Below are positions 35,896 through 45,087 of a stretch of DNA of 64,000 nucleotides, in pieces. The first letter of the stretch is position 1; the number at the start of each line of letters is the position of its first letter. Origin of the DNA: Acholoe squamosa (taxonomy: Eukaryota > Annelida > Polychaeta > Phyllodocida > Polynoidae); contig OX439039.1 of NCBI GenBank assembly GCA_949317995.1, positions 51,388,785 to 51,452,784 on the forward strand. The letters run 5' to 3'. The notes under the pieces were generated by a model. That model saw nothing but the letters and a program-made list of their open reading frames with translations, did not search any database and was not told where the DNA came from. The translations under genes were made by a program, and so were the position numbers.

Positions 35896-37393
35896 GAGGG
35901 TGTTATACGTATAATATTACTAGGATAACATTTCTACATGTCTAAACCTTTAGTAATAGAGGTACAACCATAGGTATAACATTAGCACTAAATAAATTGT
36001 GAACCAGATGTCATATATATATATTCGATAGTGAATTTTAGTTACATATAACGATTAGGATGTTGAAATATTATACGAATTACTTGAAGAAGAGACAGTT
36101 ATGCGAAACGGAACTGTCTATTTAATTATTATACCACATAATATTGTATTATATTTCAGGTATAATTAATAAGACAAGTAATATGAATCGTATACATGTG
36201 ATGATGACAGCTATATGTAACGGAACTGTCGATAATAAAACATATCACAAAATAACATCCGTATGTGTGTTTGTAGTCATTTGACAACACATTTGAATAT
36301 GTAGTCTTAAAGAAGACTGTTATAGTAACATCACTATCTAATGACATGTCGTATATTAATATTATACGAATCCGTTAAGGATTCCGTGAGTAGTACGAAT
36401 AGGATTATTTATAACATACACTTGAAAAAAAAAGAAAAAAAACATCACGGTGTGGTAATGAATATAATAATATATTATCACCGTGTACCTAATAACCTTT
36501 ATAGCACCAGATCATTATACTTATTATATATTTTGTCTCGCAGGACAATAATATGTGTTATCTGGTGAAGTTTAACGGATCTTATAATATAAATACTAAT
36601 AGTGATTAGAGATCCGTATCAGGAAATGTCTATGTACCCGTATTATAATATGTATCTAGTGGATATGTACATACATATAATATTATAGAAAAATAGAAAT
36701 ATGACATTATATACAATATATAGGAATTATAAATGCTGCTGGAGTCTTCTGCTGTATCCTCCGGGTACTAGTAGGTAGGTGTGGTCAGCTAACCACGGGA
36801 TGGACGTGCTAAAGTTTATAGTTTCCTTATATTGAGTGAACACGGTAGTTGATTTGGGGCAGCTACCCACAATCCTCTAGTAGTGCTAAAGTTTATAGTA
36901 TATCCGAATGGTGTAGATTTGTAGAATATTAGTCCGGATGTGTCAACTGTGTAGAGAACGTAATCCTTTTTAAGTTTTAGTTGACATAAGTAAAATAATA
37001 GTCCGATATAAGTTGATCCGGAAGTAATAGTAGTAGAGATATAAGTCCATTCGGGAGTACAGATGAGTTGTAGAGGTAAATCGTAAAGTCCATCCTAGTA
37101 GTTGGTTAGCACGGGTAACAGCAGGAGTCTGGAACTGGCATCCGGATACGTCTCACAGCAGCAAGTCTACTATCGGATTGTTCATGGATGAAATTATAAA
37201 TCCGAATAGGCTATTCAGGGTGTAATAAATGTTATACAACCTGAATAATAGACTGGTCAAAGGAACCCGGAACACATAGTATAGGTGTTCATGCACTAGT
37301 AAAAGCATTCGCAGACCTTTAGGGTTCCGCAAAGACTATATCTGGTCATTTGGTGTTGGAAAAAAATTATGGAAGAAATAACCCTAGCATGCT
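35896..37393 (-). other. AT-rich non-coding 3' tail inside the large element
   Basis: About 1.5 kb lies between the third ORF stop and the polypurine tract with no long frame. It is strongly AT-rich compared with the coding part. The word GTGCTAAAGTTTATAG occurs twice about 77 bp apart (near 36807 and 36884). It would form the 3' untranslated part of the genomic RNA. Its function, if any, is unknown (packaging, stability or an old env region are all possible). Confidence 0.6.
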
Positions 37394-40342
37394 TTAAACG
37401 GATTTCTTAGCATGCTTCTTCTTCAGAAGAGCTAAAGCCGACTCGGGAGTGCCGTCCCACTCGTCCAAGTCGACTCCGAACACCCTCATGAACTTAGTGT
37501 TCAGGTTGGTGTTCCGAGTGATCTCCTCCTTTACACGCTTTTCCAACACGTGTACATCCATAGCTGCTTTTTCTTGAGCAGCTGAGGCAGCCTCCTCCTG
37601 GGCCTTTACATCGTCCCGGATGAGAGTCTCGAGACGTTGCTTTTCAGCGTCGCCCACCTGTTTCATACATAACAGGGTTTCGTTTAGGAGACCCTGATGA
37701 AACTCGACCGCTTTCTCACGAACGGTCTTCTCCCAATGGGTGTAGATGGCCTTCTGGACATCTGCCTCCCCTTGGCGAGACTTCTCAAACCAAACTTCCG
37801 CATTACCAGTTTTAATGGTAATGGCGTCCTTTGGTTTCTCAGGTGCCGCGACAGCCTTGGGAGGAGTCGAGGCGGCCTGTGGACCACTTCCGGGTTTAGG
37901 ACTCCCGGACACACCTGTCGTTGGTACGCAGAAGGCAGGTGGTACATTCTGTTTCAGTCCCATTTGCAGGTACATGTTTAACTGCTCCTGGGTAAAGGTA
38001 ACTGGTGGGGCGGCTGGAGCGGATGCAGATCCGGCGGCAGCAGATGCGGTGGTCTTTTTTGGCATAAGGCGACCATCCTTTCCTACCACCAAGGTCTGGC
38101 TCTCAGGTCCAGGTCCCTGGTTTAAGGACGGAAAGTTTCGAGAACTCACTTTCCCAGGTTTAGATACGGCTCCAGCGTATCCGGCAGGTTCAGGCTTCTT
38201 GAACACCGGAGTGCCCTGAGCCTGTTCTGCGGGGTGCCTTGTCAGAGGGGACCTGGAACGGTCCTCTGCTCTGACCTTCGGTTTTGTTGTACTCTGACCA
38301 TTACCATTGCCGCCGCGGTTCTGGTCTCTCCTGCTCCTTTCACGAGCTCTCTTTGCATCCTTTCCGGATTCCTCGCATTTCTGCCAGAGAGACTCGTGCA
38401 TGTCCAGTTTACCCTTTCCAGGAGTCAGGACTATCTTTGCTCGGAGTTTCGAATCCTTGGTCTTCGGAACTTCGCAGAGGACTTGGTCCCCTGGTCGGAT
38501 CTTAGACCAAGCATCCTCGCTCAGGCTATCGAACTCCTTCATGAGTTCCTGATGAAGCTCCATGATGCGCTTCCGGGCCCCGTCCAAACCTTCTGCGTGG
38601 CATTTCTTCTGGTGTCTAGCCAGATCACTACGTCGGTTGTATTGCACCTTCGTAGTACACTTCTTGCCCTTCTTACCATAACTCGGATCACAGATGTAAA
38701 CCGGGTGATGGTGGAAGTGGGCCTCTACCAGATGCCTTTGGAACCGGGCTGGAGTACTCCAGGTCCGGATCGAGACATCACTCGCATCCTGGCAGATAGA
38801 GAAGGGACAGGACTTTTGATCGTCACCGTACCACTTCTCTAAAGCCCAACGCAGCTTCCTCCTCTGGGTATAAGTGTAATACCCTTCGGTGTGGTTTAGC
38901 ATAAGCCACATCTTTCGATAGGCTTTGCTCGGATTGGGGTCCTCGTCCGAAAGGCGCATCCAATCTTCATCATCCGACTCATCGTTCTTATTGATTGAGT
39001 CTGGACAGGCATAGAGGGTAGAGCCGTCCTTCTTAACTCCGTACGCACAGTCGGAGAAACACGTCGGGATCCGGGTTTTGAATCCGGATTTGGCGTTAGC
39101 CCAACGTTCGGCCTCGGTTTGAGTTGATGGAGTGGCCTTCTCATCATACTCAACCGAGGATTCGTGCACCGACTCCTCGTCAGACGACTCAACCTCCATG
39201 GCAGTACTACCAGTGGTTGAGGTGCTGGGTTTCGGCTCGGCTCTCGCAGAATCCGGGAGATTCTTGAGCTTCCGAGCAGCGGATCGTCGGTTCTTACTGA
39301 CCTTCCAGTCTTCCTCCGGTTCCTGGGTTCCGGATGTGCTGGAGGTCGTGGCTTCTACTGGAGTAGTAGTGCTGCCGGTAGCTGATGTAGCACTGGCGGA
39401 GCTTCTGGTGGCAAGCTTCAGGTCGGGGATAGGAGGTGCGGGTGCTTCCGCGGCCCTCTTAGCCTCTTCCTGTGCCTCCTGTTCGGCAGTCATGCGGCGG
39501 ACAATAACCGTCCGAAGGGCTGCAGCTCGGTCCAATCCGATTAGTGAATTGTTCTGGACATCCACCAATTCCTGTTCGGTTATGTAATAACCGTCGTCCC
39601 ACTGCTCGAAGTTAGCAGCGGCCTCCCGGAATTCCTTAGTGGTCCGGCACGGCGTCCGGATAGCACTAGGGCGTGGGTAGGTCTGGCCATCGGTATCCCA
39701 GACACAGCCTACCCAGTTAATGTTCGTAGCCTTGACGTTCCACAGGGACTTGTCAGGCTTCGGATACGCTCCGAGCTCGAAGGCTCGGTTAGCAGCATAC
39801 ACGGTTTCACGGAAACCAGCGTCCACCATAAGTCCCCGTTGGAACCACGGCCAGTCTCGAAGCCACTCGGGAGGCATCCTGGACAGCTGTTCGGGAGCCA
39901 TGACGCCCTCGATAGCTATCCTGACTTTCGGGTCCATCCTGACTGGTGTCCCGTCCGCGTAGGTCACTTGTGCCTGCAGTTCCGGGTGGACATACAGGTA
40001 GCGACCATCATAGCTAGCTGGAAAAGGCTCCGCCACTGCTGGCTTCCACTCATCCTTCTGTCCGTCAACTTGGGTAGTTTCGGACTCTGTCGCTGCGGGT
40101 TCAGCACTCGCAGTCGCTCCGGATCCCTCTGCTGGGAGTGGAGATAGCAGTTTCTCTGGCTCATTGAGTGAGAATGAAGCCAGCTTCTCCTCGAACGAGC
40201 GATCCGTGGGTTCCTCCACGTCCATCATCTCGCTCTCTTCCTGTGTAACAGGCGACAAAGCTTCCGGAAAAGCTTCTGCGGACGGAGTCAGCTTATCCGG
40301 GTCACCGGATAGCTTGGCTGCAGCTACGGATTCCTCAGCCAT
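37394..40342 (-). CDS. Third ORF: zinc-finger / coiled-coil protein of unknown function, in the env position
   Basis: 982 codons from the ATG at 40342, which sits in a favourable context (GTCATGG); an upstream in-frame GTG is less likely. Seen in order: acidic Ser/Pro/Glu-rich N-terminus (1-110), a Trp-rich globular stretch (about 110-290), an Ala/Ser/Thr linker, and an acidic stretch. Two C2H2-like fingers follow: C512-x4-C517-x19-H537-x4-H542, then C551-x10-C562-x14-H577-x4-H582. The rest is a basic Arg/Asn region (about 665-700), a Pro/Ala-rich linker, and a Glu/Lys/Ala coiled coil near the C-terminus (about 880-940). No signal peptide or membrane segment is present, so it is not Env. It is visibly more GC-rich than gag and pol. 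It could be a captured host gene, a nucleic-acid-binding accessory protein, or a second structural protein; I recognise no family. Confidence 0.85.
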   Translation of the reverse strand: MAEESVAAAKLSGDPDKLTPSAEAFPEALSPVTQEESEMMDVEEPTDRSFEEKLASFSLNEPEKLLSPLPAEGSGATASAEPAATESETTQVDGQKDEWKPAVAEPFPASYDGRYLYVHPELQAQVTYADGTPVRMDPKVRIAIEGVMAPEQLSRMPPEWLRDWPWFQRGLMVDAGFRETVYAANRAFELGAYPKPDKSLWNVKATNINWVGCVWDTDGQTYPRPSAIRTPCRTTKEFREAAANFEQWDDGYYITEQELVDVQNNSLIGLDRAAALRTVIVRRMTAEQEAQEEAKRAAEAPAPPIPDLKLATRSSASATSATGSTTTPVEATTSSTSGTQEPEEDWKVSKNRRSAARKLKNLPDSARAEPKPSTSTTGSTAMEVESSDEESVHESSVEYDEKATPSTQTEAERWANAKSGFKTRIPTCFSDCAYGVKKDGSTLYACPDSINKNDESDDEDWMRLSDEDPNPSKAYRKMWLMLNHTEGYYTYTQRRKLRWALEKWYGDDQKSCPFSICQDASDVSIRTWSTPARFQRHLVEAHFHHHPVYICDPSYGKKGKKCTTKVQYNRRSDLARHQKKCHAEGLDGARKRIMELHQELMKEFDSLSEDAWSKIRPGDQVLCEVPKTKDSKLRAKIVLTPGKGKLDMHESLWQKCEESGKDAKRARERSRRDQNRGGNGNGQSTTKPKVRAEDRSRSPLTRHPAEQAQGTPVFKKPEPAGYAGAVSKPGKVSSRNFPSLNQGPGPESQTLVVGKDGRLMPKKTTASAAAGSASAPAAPPVTFTQEQLNMYLQMGLKQNVPPAFCVPTTGVSGSPKPGSGPQAASTPPKAVAAPEKPKDAITIKTGNAEVWFEKSRQGEADVQKAIYTHWEKTVREKAVEFHQGLLNETLLCMKQVGDAEKQRLETLIRDDVKAQEEAASAAQEKAAMDVHVLEKRVKEEITRNTNLNTKFMRVFGVDLDEWDGTPESALALLKKKHAKKSV

Positions 40343-40851
40343 GACTGGGGAATCGATCACGGGAGTAAACTACTCCTTTTTCCGGCTTTTACGGCGCCGG
40401 GGCCGGCACAAACGGAGTCTGTCTACCAGGAGACAGACTCTGGAGGAGCAGCGGGGGGTTTGCTTAGCCGGTAAAATCCAAGAAGGGAGCGAGCTCGACC
40501 GTCTTGAACGTTACCGAAAAACAATATGGCGACAGGCCAGCTTTCGTGACGTCATTTCCCCGCGGTCCGCGAGGTCACGAGAGGTCAGCCGAGACTGGAC
40601 ACGGTGACGTCATGCGGAAACGCACGTGCTACAGGCGGTACATCAACAAACTGATTGTTTTTAGGTAATTATCGCTCACCCCGATGACTCGACTGGGGAT
40701 TTAAGTGGAGATTATGGAAAGCTTAAGCAAATCCACCGGATTATCCGTCCACTACCCATTGGTTCATCATGCGGGGGCGACAAATAAGCCTTTAGGGTCA
40801 GTTGTCATCCGTTCCTCTAAATGTAAACATTACACTCGTTGTGTATACAGG
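40343..40851 (-). promoter_or_regulatory. CpG-rich spacer with two CREs and a YY1-like site, candidate internal promoter
   Basis: It lies directly upstream of the third ORF on the minus strand. It contains two perfect CRE/ATF palindromes TGACGTCA (40547-40554 and 40605-40612), a YY1-like AATATGGCGAC (40523-40533, plus orientation), and clusters such as CCGCGGTCCGCGAGG and GGCGCCGGGGCCGGC. There is no TATA-like word close by. This is the look of a TATA-less CpG promoter. If it works, the third ORF would have its own transcript. The alternative is a spliced subgenomic RNA from the LTR, as for retroviral env. Confidence 0.5.
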
Positions 40852-43800
40852 TTAGGTCACTGCAGTCCTCTGGGCAATTCGGGGGCTGCGGCGAACGTAT
40901 CTCCCCTTCTCGGATAGTTCTTTATCGGACCTGACAGTCTGAAGAGCTTTCTCTAGGTGCTTCTTAGCCTTAGAAACACCTTTCCTCTTCTTTCTGTCTT
41001 CACCTGCCGAGACTTTTTTAACTCCCCCACGCTTAATCGGTGTTGGCGTGGGTGTCACTGATTCGGAACACTTTTTGGGTCTACCTCGACCACGCTTCAC
41101 TGTAGTGTTCTTTACCTGGTCTATTATGCGATTCTGATTCAGGATCCTTTCGGAACCTTCACCATACATTTCTGTGGAGGTCTCCCTCCCAGACCATCTC
41201 CTTAATCTAGCCACATTTGACTTATAGAGTCGACCAAGGTCAGATTTAATAATTACGGTACAATCACTGATAATTTGTGTTATAGTAAAGGGACCGTCCC
41301 AATTAGACGCTAATTTTATGTGTCTAAGTGGTTCGTGTAATCTGAGGACTCTGTCTCCGGATTGGAATTTCCGATGCTTTAGATCGGTATCGTATCCTAC
41401 TTTCTGCCATTTGGCACTTTTCTCCAAATCAATTCGGACAGACTCATATGCTTTTCTAAATCTGTCTCTTAAACATTCCACAAAAACTACATGGCAAGGT
41501 AGTTCAGGGTCCATTCCTACGACTCCAAAAACTAGGTCAGCAGGCATTATCAAATCCTCTCCGAATACTAAAAGGTTCGGAGAACAATTTGTACTTGAAT
41601 GTACCGTACTATTATAAGCATGTGTCACAAAATGACATTGCTCATCCCAGTCATCCATATGTTCATTAACGAGTGACTTTAGGACTTGGATGAGGGTTCT
41701 ATTGAACCTTTCCACTAATCCGTCGCTTTGTGGTCTATACGGATTGGTTCTAGTTTTGCAAATAGCCAAGTATTCGCACATACCCTGCCAGAGATTTGAT
41801 TCGAACTCTCTGCCTTGGTCACTGTGTAACATTAATGGTACACCGAAGCTTAGTACCCAACCTTTTACAAAAGCTTCGGCACAAGTAATTGCTTTGTGGT
41901 CCGGTAGTGGAAATACTTTAGTGTATTTCGTATAATAATCACACACTACCATCATACAGGTATTATCATTAGCGGTTGTATTAAATCCACTAATAATATC
42001 TACCCCGATTCTTGCGAATCTAACTCCGAAAAGTTCTTGGGATAGGGGAAGTTTGCCCATCCCGGGTCCGGGTTTGTTTTTACAACAATCCGGACAGGTG
42101 GTTATCCATCTTTGCAAGTCCCGTGTCATGCCAGGCCAATAGTATTTCTTGGAAAGTCGTGCTAGCGAGCGTTTCCTTCCGAAATGACCACTGGTCCGAT
42201 GTCCATGACAGAAGTACATAATGTCATGTCTCATGGCATGTGGTATCACCACTTGCATGATTCTATCACCATTATTACATGGCTTCCAACGGTATAACAC
42301 GCCTTTCCGGACTTCAAGCTCGGTCCATTGAGCAAGAAACCTTCTCATTTCTCGATTTTCCAGAGAGACCTCTGGTCTAACTGGACGTATACCCTTTGGT
42401 ACTAATTGCAGTAGCTGTGCAGTTATCGAGTCAGCTTCCTGGAAATGTCGTATGTGATCCATAGACCAATCCAGTATACTGGCAACTAGGGGTACGAATG
42501 GTCTTCGAATCCCTGCTAACACTGCCTTATGAGCTCCACAATCAGTACAATCCGGATTATCACATTTCCGGATTGGTATTCGAGACAAAGCATCAGCATT
42601 TAAATGCTTAACTCCGGGTCTATGCTGAATCTGTTGATGTTCCAGCCCATATTCGGATAAATGGGCTAGCCATCGGCCTAACATGCCTTCAGCATCTCGG
42701 AAGTTCAGTAGCCACCTTAAAGAGGAATGATCCGTACGCAAAGTAAAGTTCGTTCCCCATAGAAAATGTTTGAACTTCTTGGTATATACGACTACTGCTA
42801 ACAACTCTCTTTTGGTTGTGCAGTAATTGCGCTGAGTCTTGCTCAGTGTGTTGCTGGCAAAGGCAATTGGTACTTCTCTCCCATTTTGGACTTGCGAGAG
42901 AGCTGCACCAATGCTATCATTACTAGCATCAGTATCCAGTATGAAATGATCCGTCTCATTCGGATATTGCAATACGGGAGTACTCGTGAACAGGTCTTTT
43001 AGCTTTCGAAAAGCGTTTTCCTGTTCATGTGTCCAAGGAAATTTTTCCTTGGTACTTCCTGGAGTCCAGTTAGCTATTGCTTGTAATGGGTAACTGACTC
43101 TAGAATAATTCGGAATAAATTCCCTGTAATAGGAACAGAATCCTAAAAAGGACCTCACTTCCTTGGGTGTTTTAGGTCTATTCCAATTCGTGACTGATTC
43201 GATTTTTTCCGGATCAGCCTTTATTCCTTCATCACTGATGATGCGGCCCAAATAATTTATGGACTTTCTAAACATGTGGCATTTCTTAGGTTTCAATTTG
43301 AGACCATTTGAAATAATACGTTCTAGTACCATTTTTAGGTTATTAGAACATTCTTCGAATGTTTTTCCGAAGACAATGACATCGTCTAGATATACAAGAC
43401 ATCTTTTCCACAATAAATCACTTAGAATTGTTTCCATCATTGCTTCAAATGTTGCAGGTGCATTGCACAATCCAAACGGCATTACATTATATTGGAATAA
43501 TCCAATATGACTTGAAAATGCAGTTTTCTCCATATCTGAAGGGTTCATTCCCACTTGCCAATAGCCTGATTGCAAGTCTAGGGTACAAAACCAACTGTTT
43601 CCTCCTAAGGAGTCAATGGTTTCATCTATTCTCGGTAATGGATACGAATTCTTTTTCGTTATTCCATTCAACTTCCTGTAGTCTATGCAGAAACGGATAG
43701 TACCGTCCTTTTTTGTTACCATACACACAGGACTACTCCATGGGCTATTGGAAGGGACTATTACATCCTGTTCCAACATCTTATTTATTTCATCCTCAGC

Positions 43801-45087
43801 TACTCTCTTTTTTGCTAAGGGTAACCGTCTATACGGTATCTTAAAGGGTTCGGCATCTCCAGTATCTATTTTATGTAATACCTTATTTGTCGTACCTAGT
43901 TTTTCACCAGGTTTGGCAAAGGCAGTATGATACTGACAGAGCATATCATAGAACTCTTTCCGGTGTTCCGGATCTTCTAATGAAGTTTCTTCATACAACT
44001 TAAGTAAGTCTTCCGAAATTTCATCATCTCCTGTTACCTTCTGTAAGCTTAGCTTACTATCCGTTACAGTTTCCGAAAGGGTCACGTTTCCAAAAACTTG
44101 TCCCTTTTTCAAGTAGATAGTAGTGTTTCCAGTATTGGAGACAGGTACTACCGACCAGGATGCATTCGCTACTATTGTGTCTACAGAATTTAATCCAATA
44201 CCTGACAAAGTAACTACATCCGGTTCTATCACTGCAGGTTTGTTACGCATTGCAGGATCACTTCTTACAAGCACATCACAGGCTACTCCCGGAGGGATTC
44301 GCACAGTGTGTGCCACACTAGCCATACTGCTCACTTGTCTCAGTGCACATCTAACCTTCACGGGGTACGGGTATCTCACACTCAACACTCCTGTTTGGGG
44401 TTCCAATACAGCACCATACAGGGATGCGAAATCCAACCCGAGTATCCCCTCATCTGCTATATCCGCAACGGTGGCGCTCATGACATAGTCATGTATACCA
44501 TCTAACTGTAGTCTCACACAAGTTCTACCATACGTTTGCAAGGTACTGCCGTCGGCCGTCTGAGCACTTCCTCCCGATTTGAGAGTATCATGTTCATCCG
44601 GTATAAGGTCGTAGAACCCCTTGGAGATACAAGAGTGGCTAGCTCCCGTATCCACAAGGAATTCGGCAGACCTTCCGTTAACAGTAAGGCAAACATACCA
44701 CCGCCTTCCGTTTAGAACAGAGGGCATGTCCGTGACAATCGGAACGTCATTTTTCACACCAGGAGTCAATCCACATCCTTTTAAGAATTCCAGACAAGGA
44801 TGACCCGGGGGCAGGTGGGCACCACAGACCTTGGCTAACGAATAGCCGCCTGCCTCGTTACTGATATTGGGTTTCCCCTGTGCTCCCATAGCACCTGTTA
44901 TATCAGCTTCCCTAACCTTCCGGGTGTCTACAACCACCTCGGTGTTAGGCGATCTTGTTACTTCATGTGAACTATCATCACGGATGGTGATATCATGGCA
45001 AGATTTGTCACTGGGATCCCCTTCTTTGCCCCTCGGGAGACCCCTCCTTAGTTTTCCTCTGTTCTTACTCCAGAGACACTCTCCTGT
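40852..45087 (-). CDS. pol: Pol polyprotein: protease, reverse transcriptase, RNase H, integrase
   Basis: The open frame runs from about 45087 to the stop at 40852. It overlaps the end of gag by about 40 nt in the -1 frame, the arrangement from which Ty3/Gypsy elements commonly make Gag-Pol by -1 frameshifting. Numbered from 44937: protease DTGAS (96-100); RT with LPRIDE and YLDD (516-519); RNase H beginning FILDTDAS (about 665); integrase HHCC finger (H911...C951); DDE triad D980, D1040, E1076 with 35 residues between the last two; and a GPF-type motif in the C-terminal domain. A basic tail with RGRGRPKK (AT-hook-like) ends the protein. All catalytic motifs are visible and the frame is uninterrupted. 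Confidence 0.95.
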   Translation of the reverse strand, partial: TGECLWSKNRGKLRRGLPRGKEGDPSDKSCHDITIRDDSSHEVTRSPNTEVVVDTRKVREADITGAMGAQGKPNISNEAGGYSLAKVCGAHLPPGHPCLEFLKGCGLTPGVKNDVPIVTDMPSVLNGRRWYVCLTVNGRSAEFLVDTGASHSCISKGFYDLIPDEHDTLKSGGSAQTADGSTLQTYGRTCVRLQLDGIHDYVMSATVADIADEGILGLDFASLYGAVLEPQTGVLSVRYPYPVKVRCALRQVSSMASVAHTVRIPPGVACDVLVRSDPAMRNKPAVIEPDVVTLSGIGLNSVDTIVANASWSVVPVSNTGNTTIYLKKGQVFGNVTLSETVTDSKLSLQKVTGDDEISEDLLKLYEETSLEDPEHRKEFYDMLCQYHTAFAKPGEKLGTTNKVLHKIDTGDAEPFKIPYRRLPLAKKRVAEDEINKMLEQDVIVPSNSPWSSPVCMVTKKDGTIRFCIDYRKLNGITKKNSYPLPRIDETIDSLGGNSWFCTLDLQSGYWQVGMNPSDMEKTAFSSHIGLFQYNVMPFGLCNAPATFEAMMETILSDLLWKRCLVYLDDVIVFGKTFEECSNNLKMVLERIISNGLKLKPKKCHMFRKSINYLGRIISDEGIKADPEKIESVTNWNRPKTPKEVRSFLGFCSYYREFIPNYSRVSYPLQAIANWTPGSTKEKFPWTHEQENAFRKLKDLFTSTPVLQYPNETDHFILDTDASNDSIGAALSQVQNGREVPIAFASNTLSKTQRNYCTTKRELLAVVVYTKKFKHFLWGTNFTLRTDHSSLRWLLNFRDAEGMLGRWLAHLSEYGLEHQQIQHRPGVKHLNADALSRIPIRKCDNPDCTDCGAHKAVLAGIRRPFVPLVASILDWSMDHIRHFQEADSITAQLLQLVPKGIRPVRPEVSLENREMRRFLAQWTELEVRKGVLYRWKPCNNGDRIMQVVIPHAMRHDIMYFCHGHRTSGHFGRKRSLARLSKKYYWPGMTRDLQRWITTCPDCCKNKPGPGMGKLPLSQELFGVRFARIGVDIISGFNTTANDNTCMMVVCDYYTKYTKVFPLPDHKAITCAEAFVKGWVLSFGVPLMLHSDQGREFESNLWQGMCEYLAICKTRTNPYRPQSDGLVERFNRTLIQVLKSLVNEHMDDWDEQCHFVTHAYNSTVHSSTNCSPNLLVFGEDLIMPADLVFGVVGMDPELPCHVVFVECLRDRFRKAYESVRIDLEKSAKWQKVGYDTDLKHRKFQSGDRVLRLHEPLRHIKLASNWDGPFTITQIISDCTVIIKSDLGRLYKSNVARLRRWSGRETSTEMYGEGSERILNQNRIIDQVKNTTVKRGRGRPKKCSESVTPTPTPIKRGGVKKVSAGEDRKKRKGVSKAKKHLEKALQTVRSDKELSEKGRYVRRSPRIAQRTAVT

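Noticed and set aside
37394-40342. Third ORF as an envelope gene
   Set aside because: No signal peptide, furin site or membrane segment; zinc fingers and coiled coil instead.
37697-40607. Several plus-strand ORFs of 80-202 codons
   Set aside because: Antisense shadows of the GC-rich third ORF of the large element.
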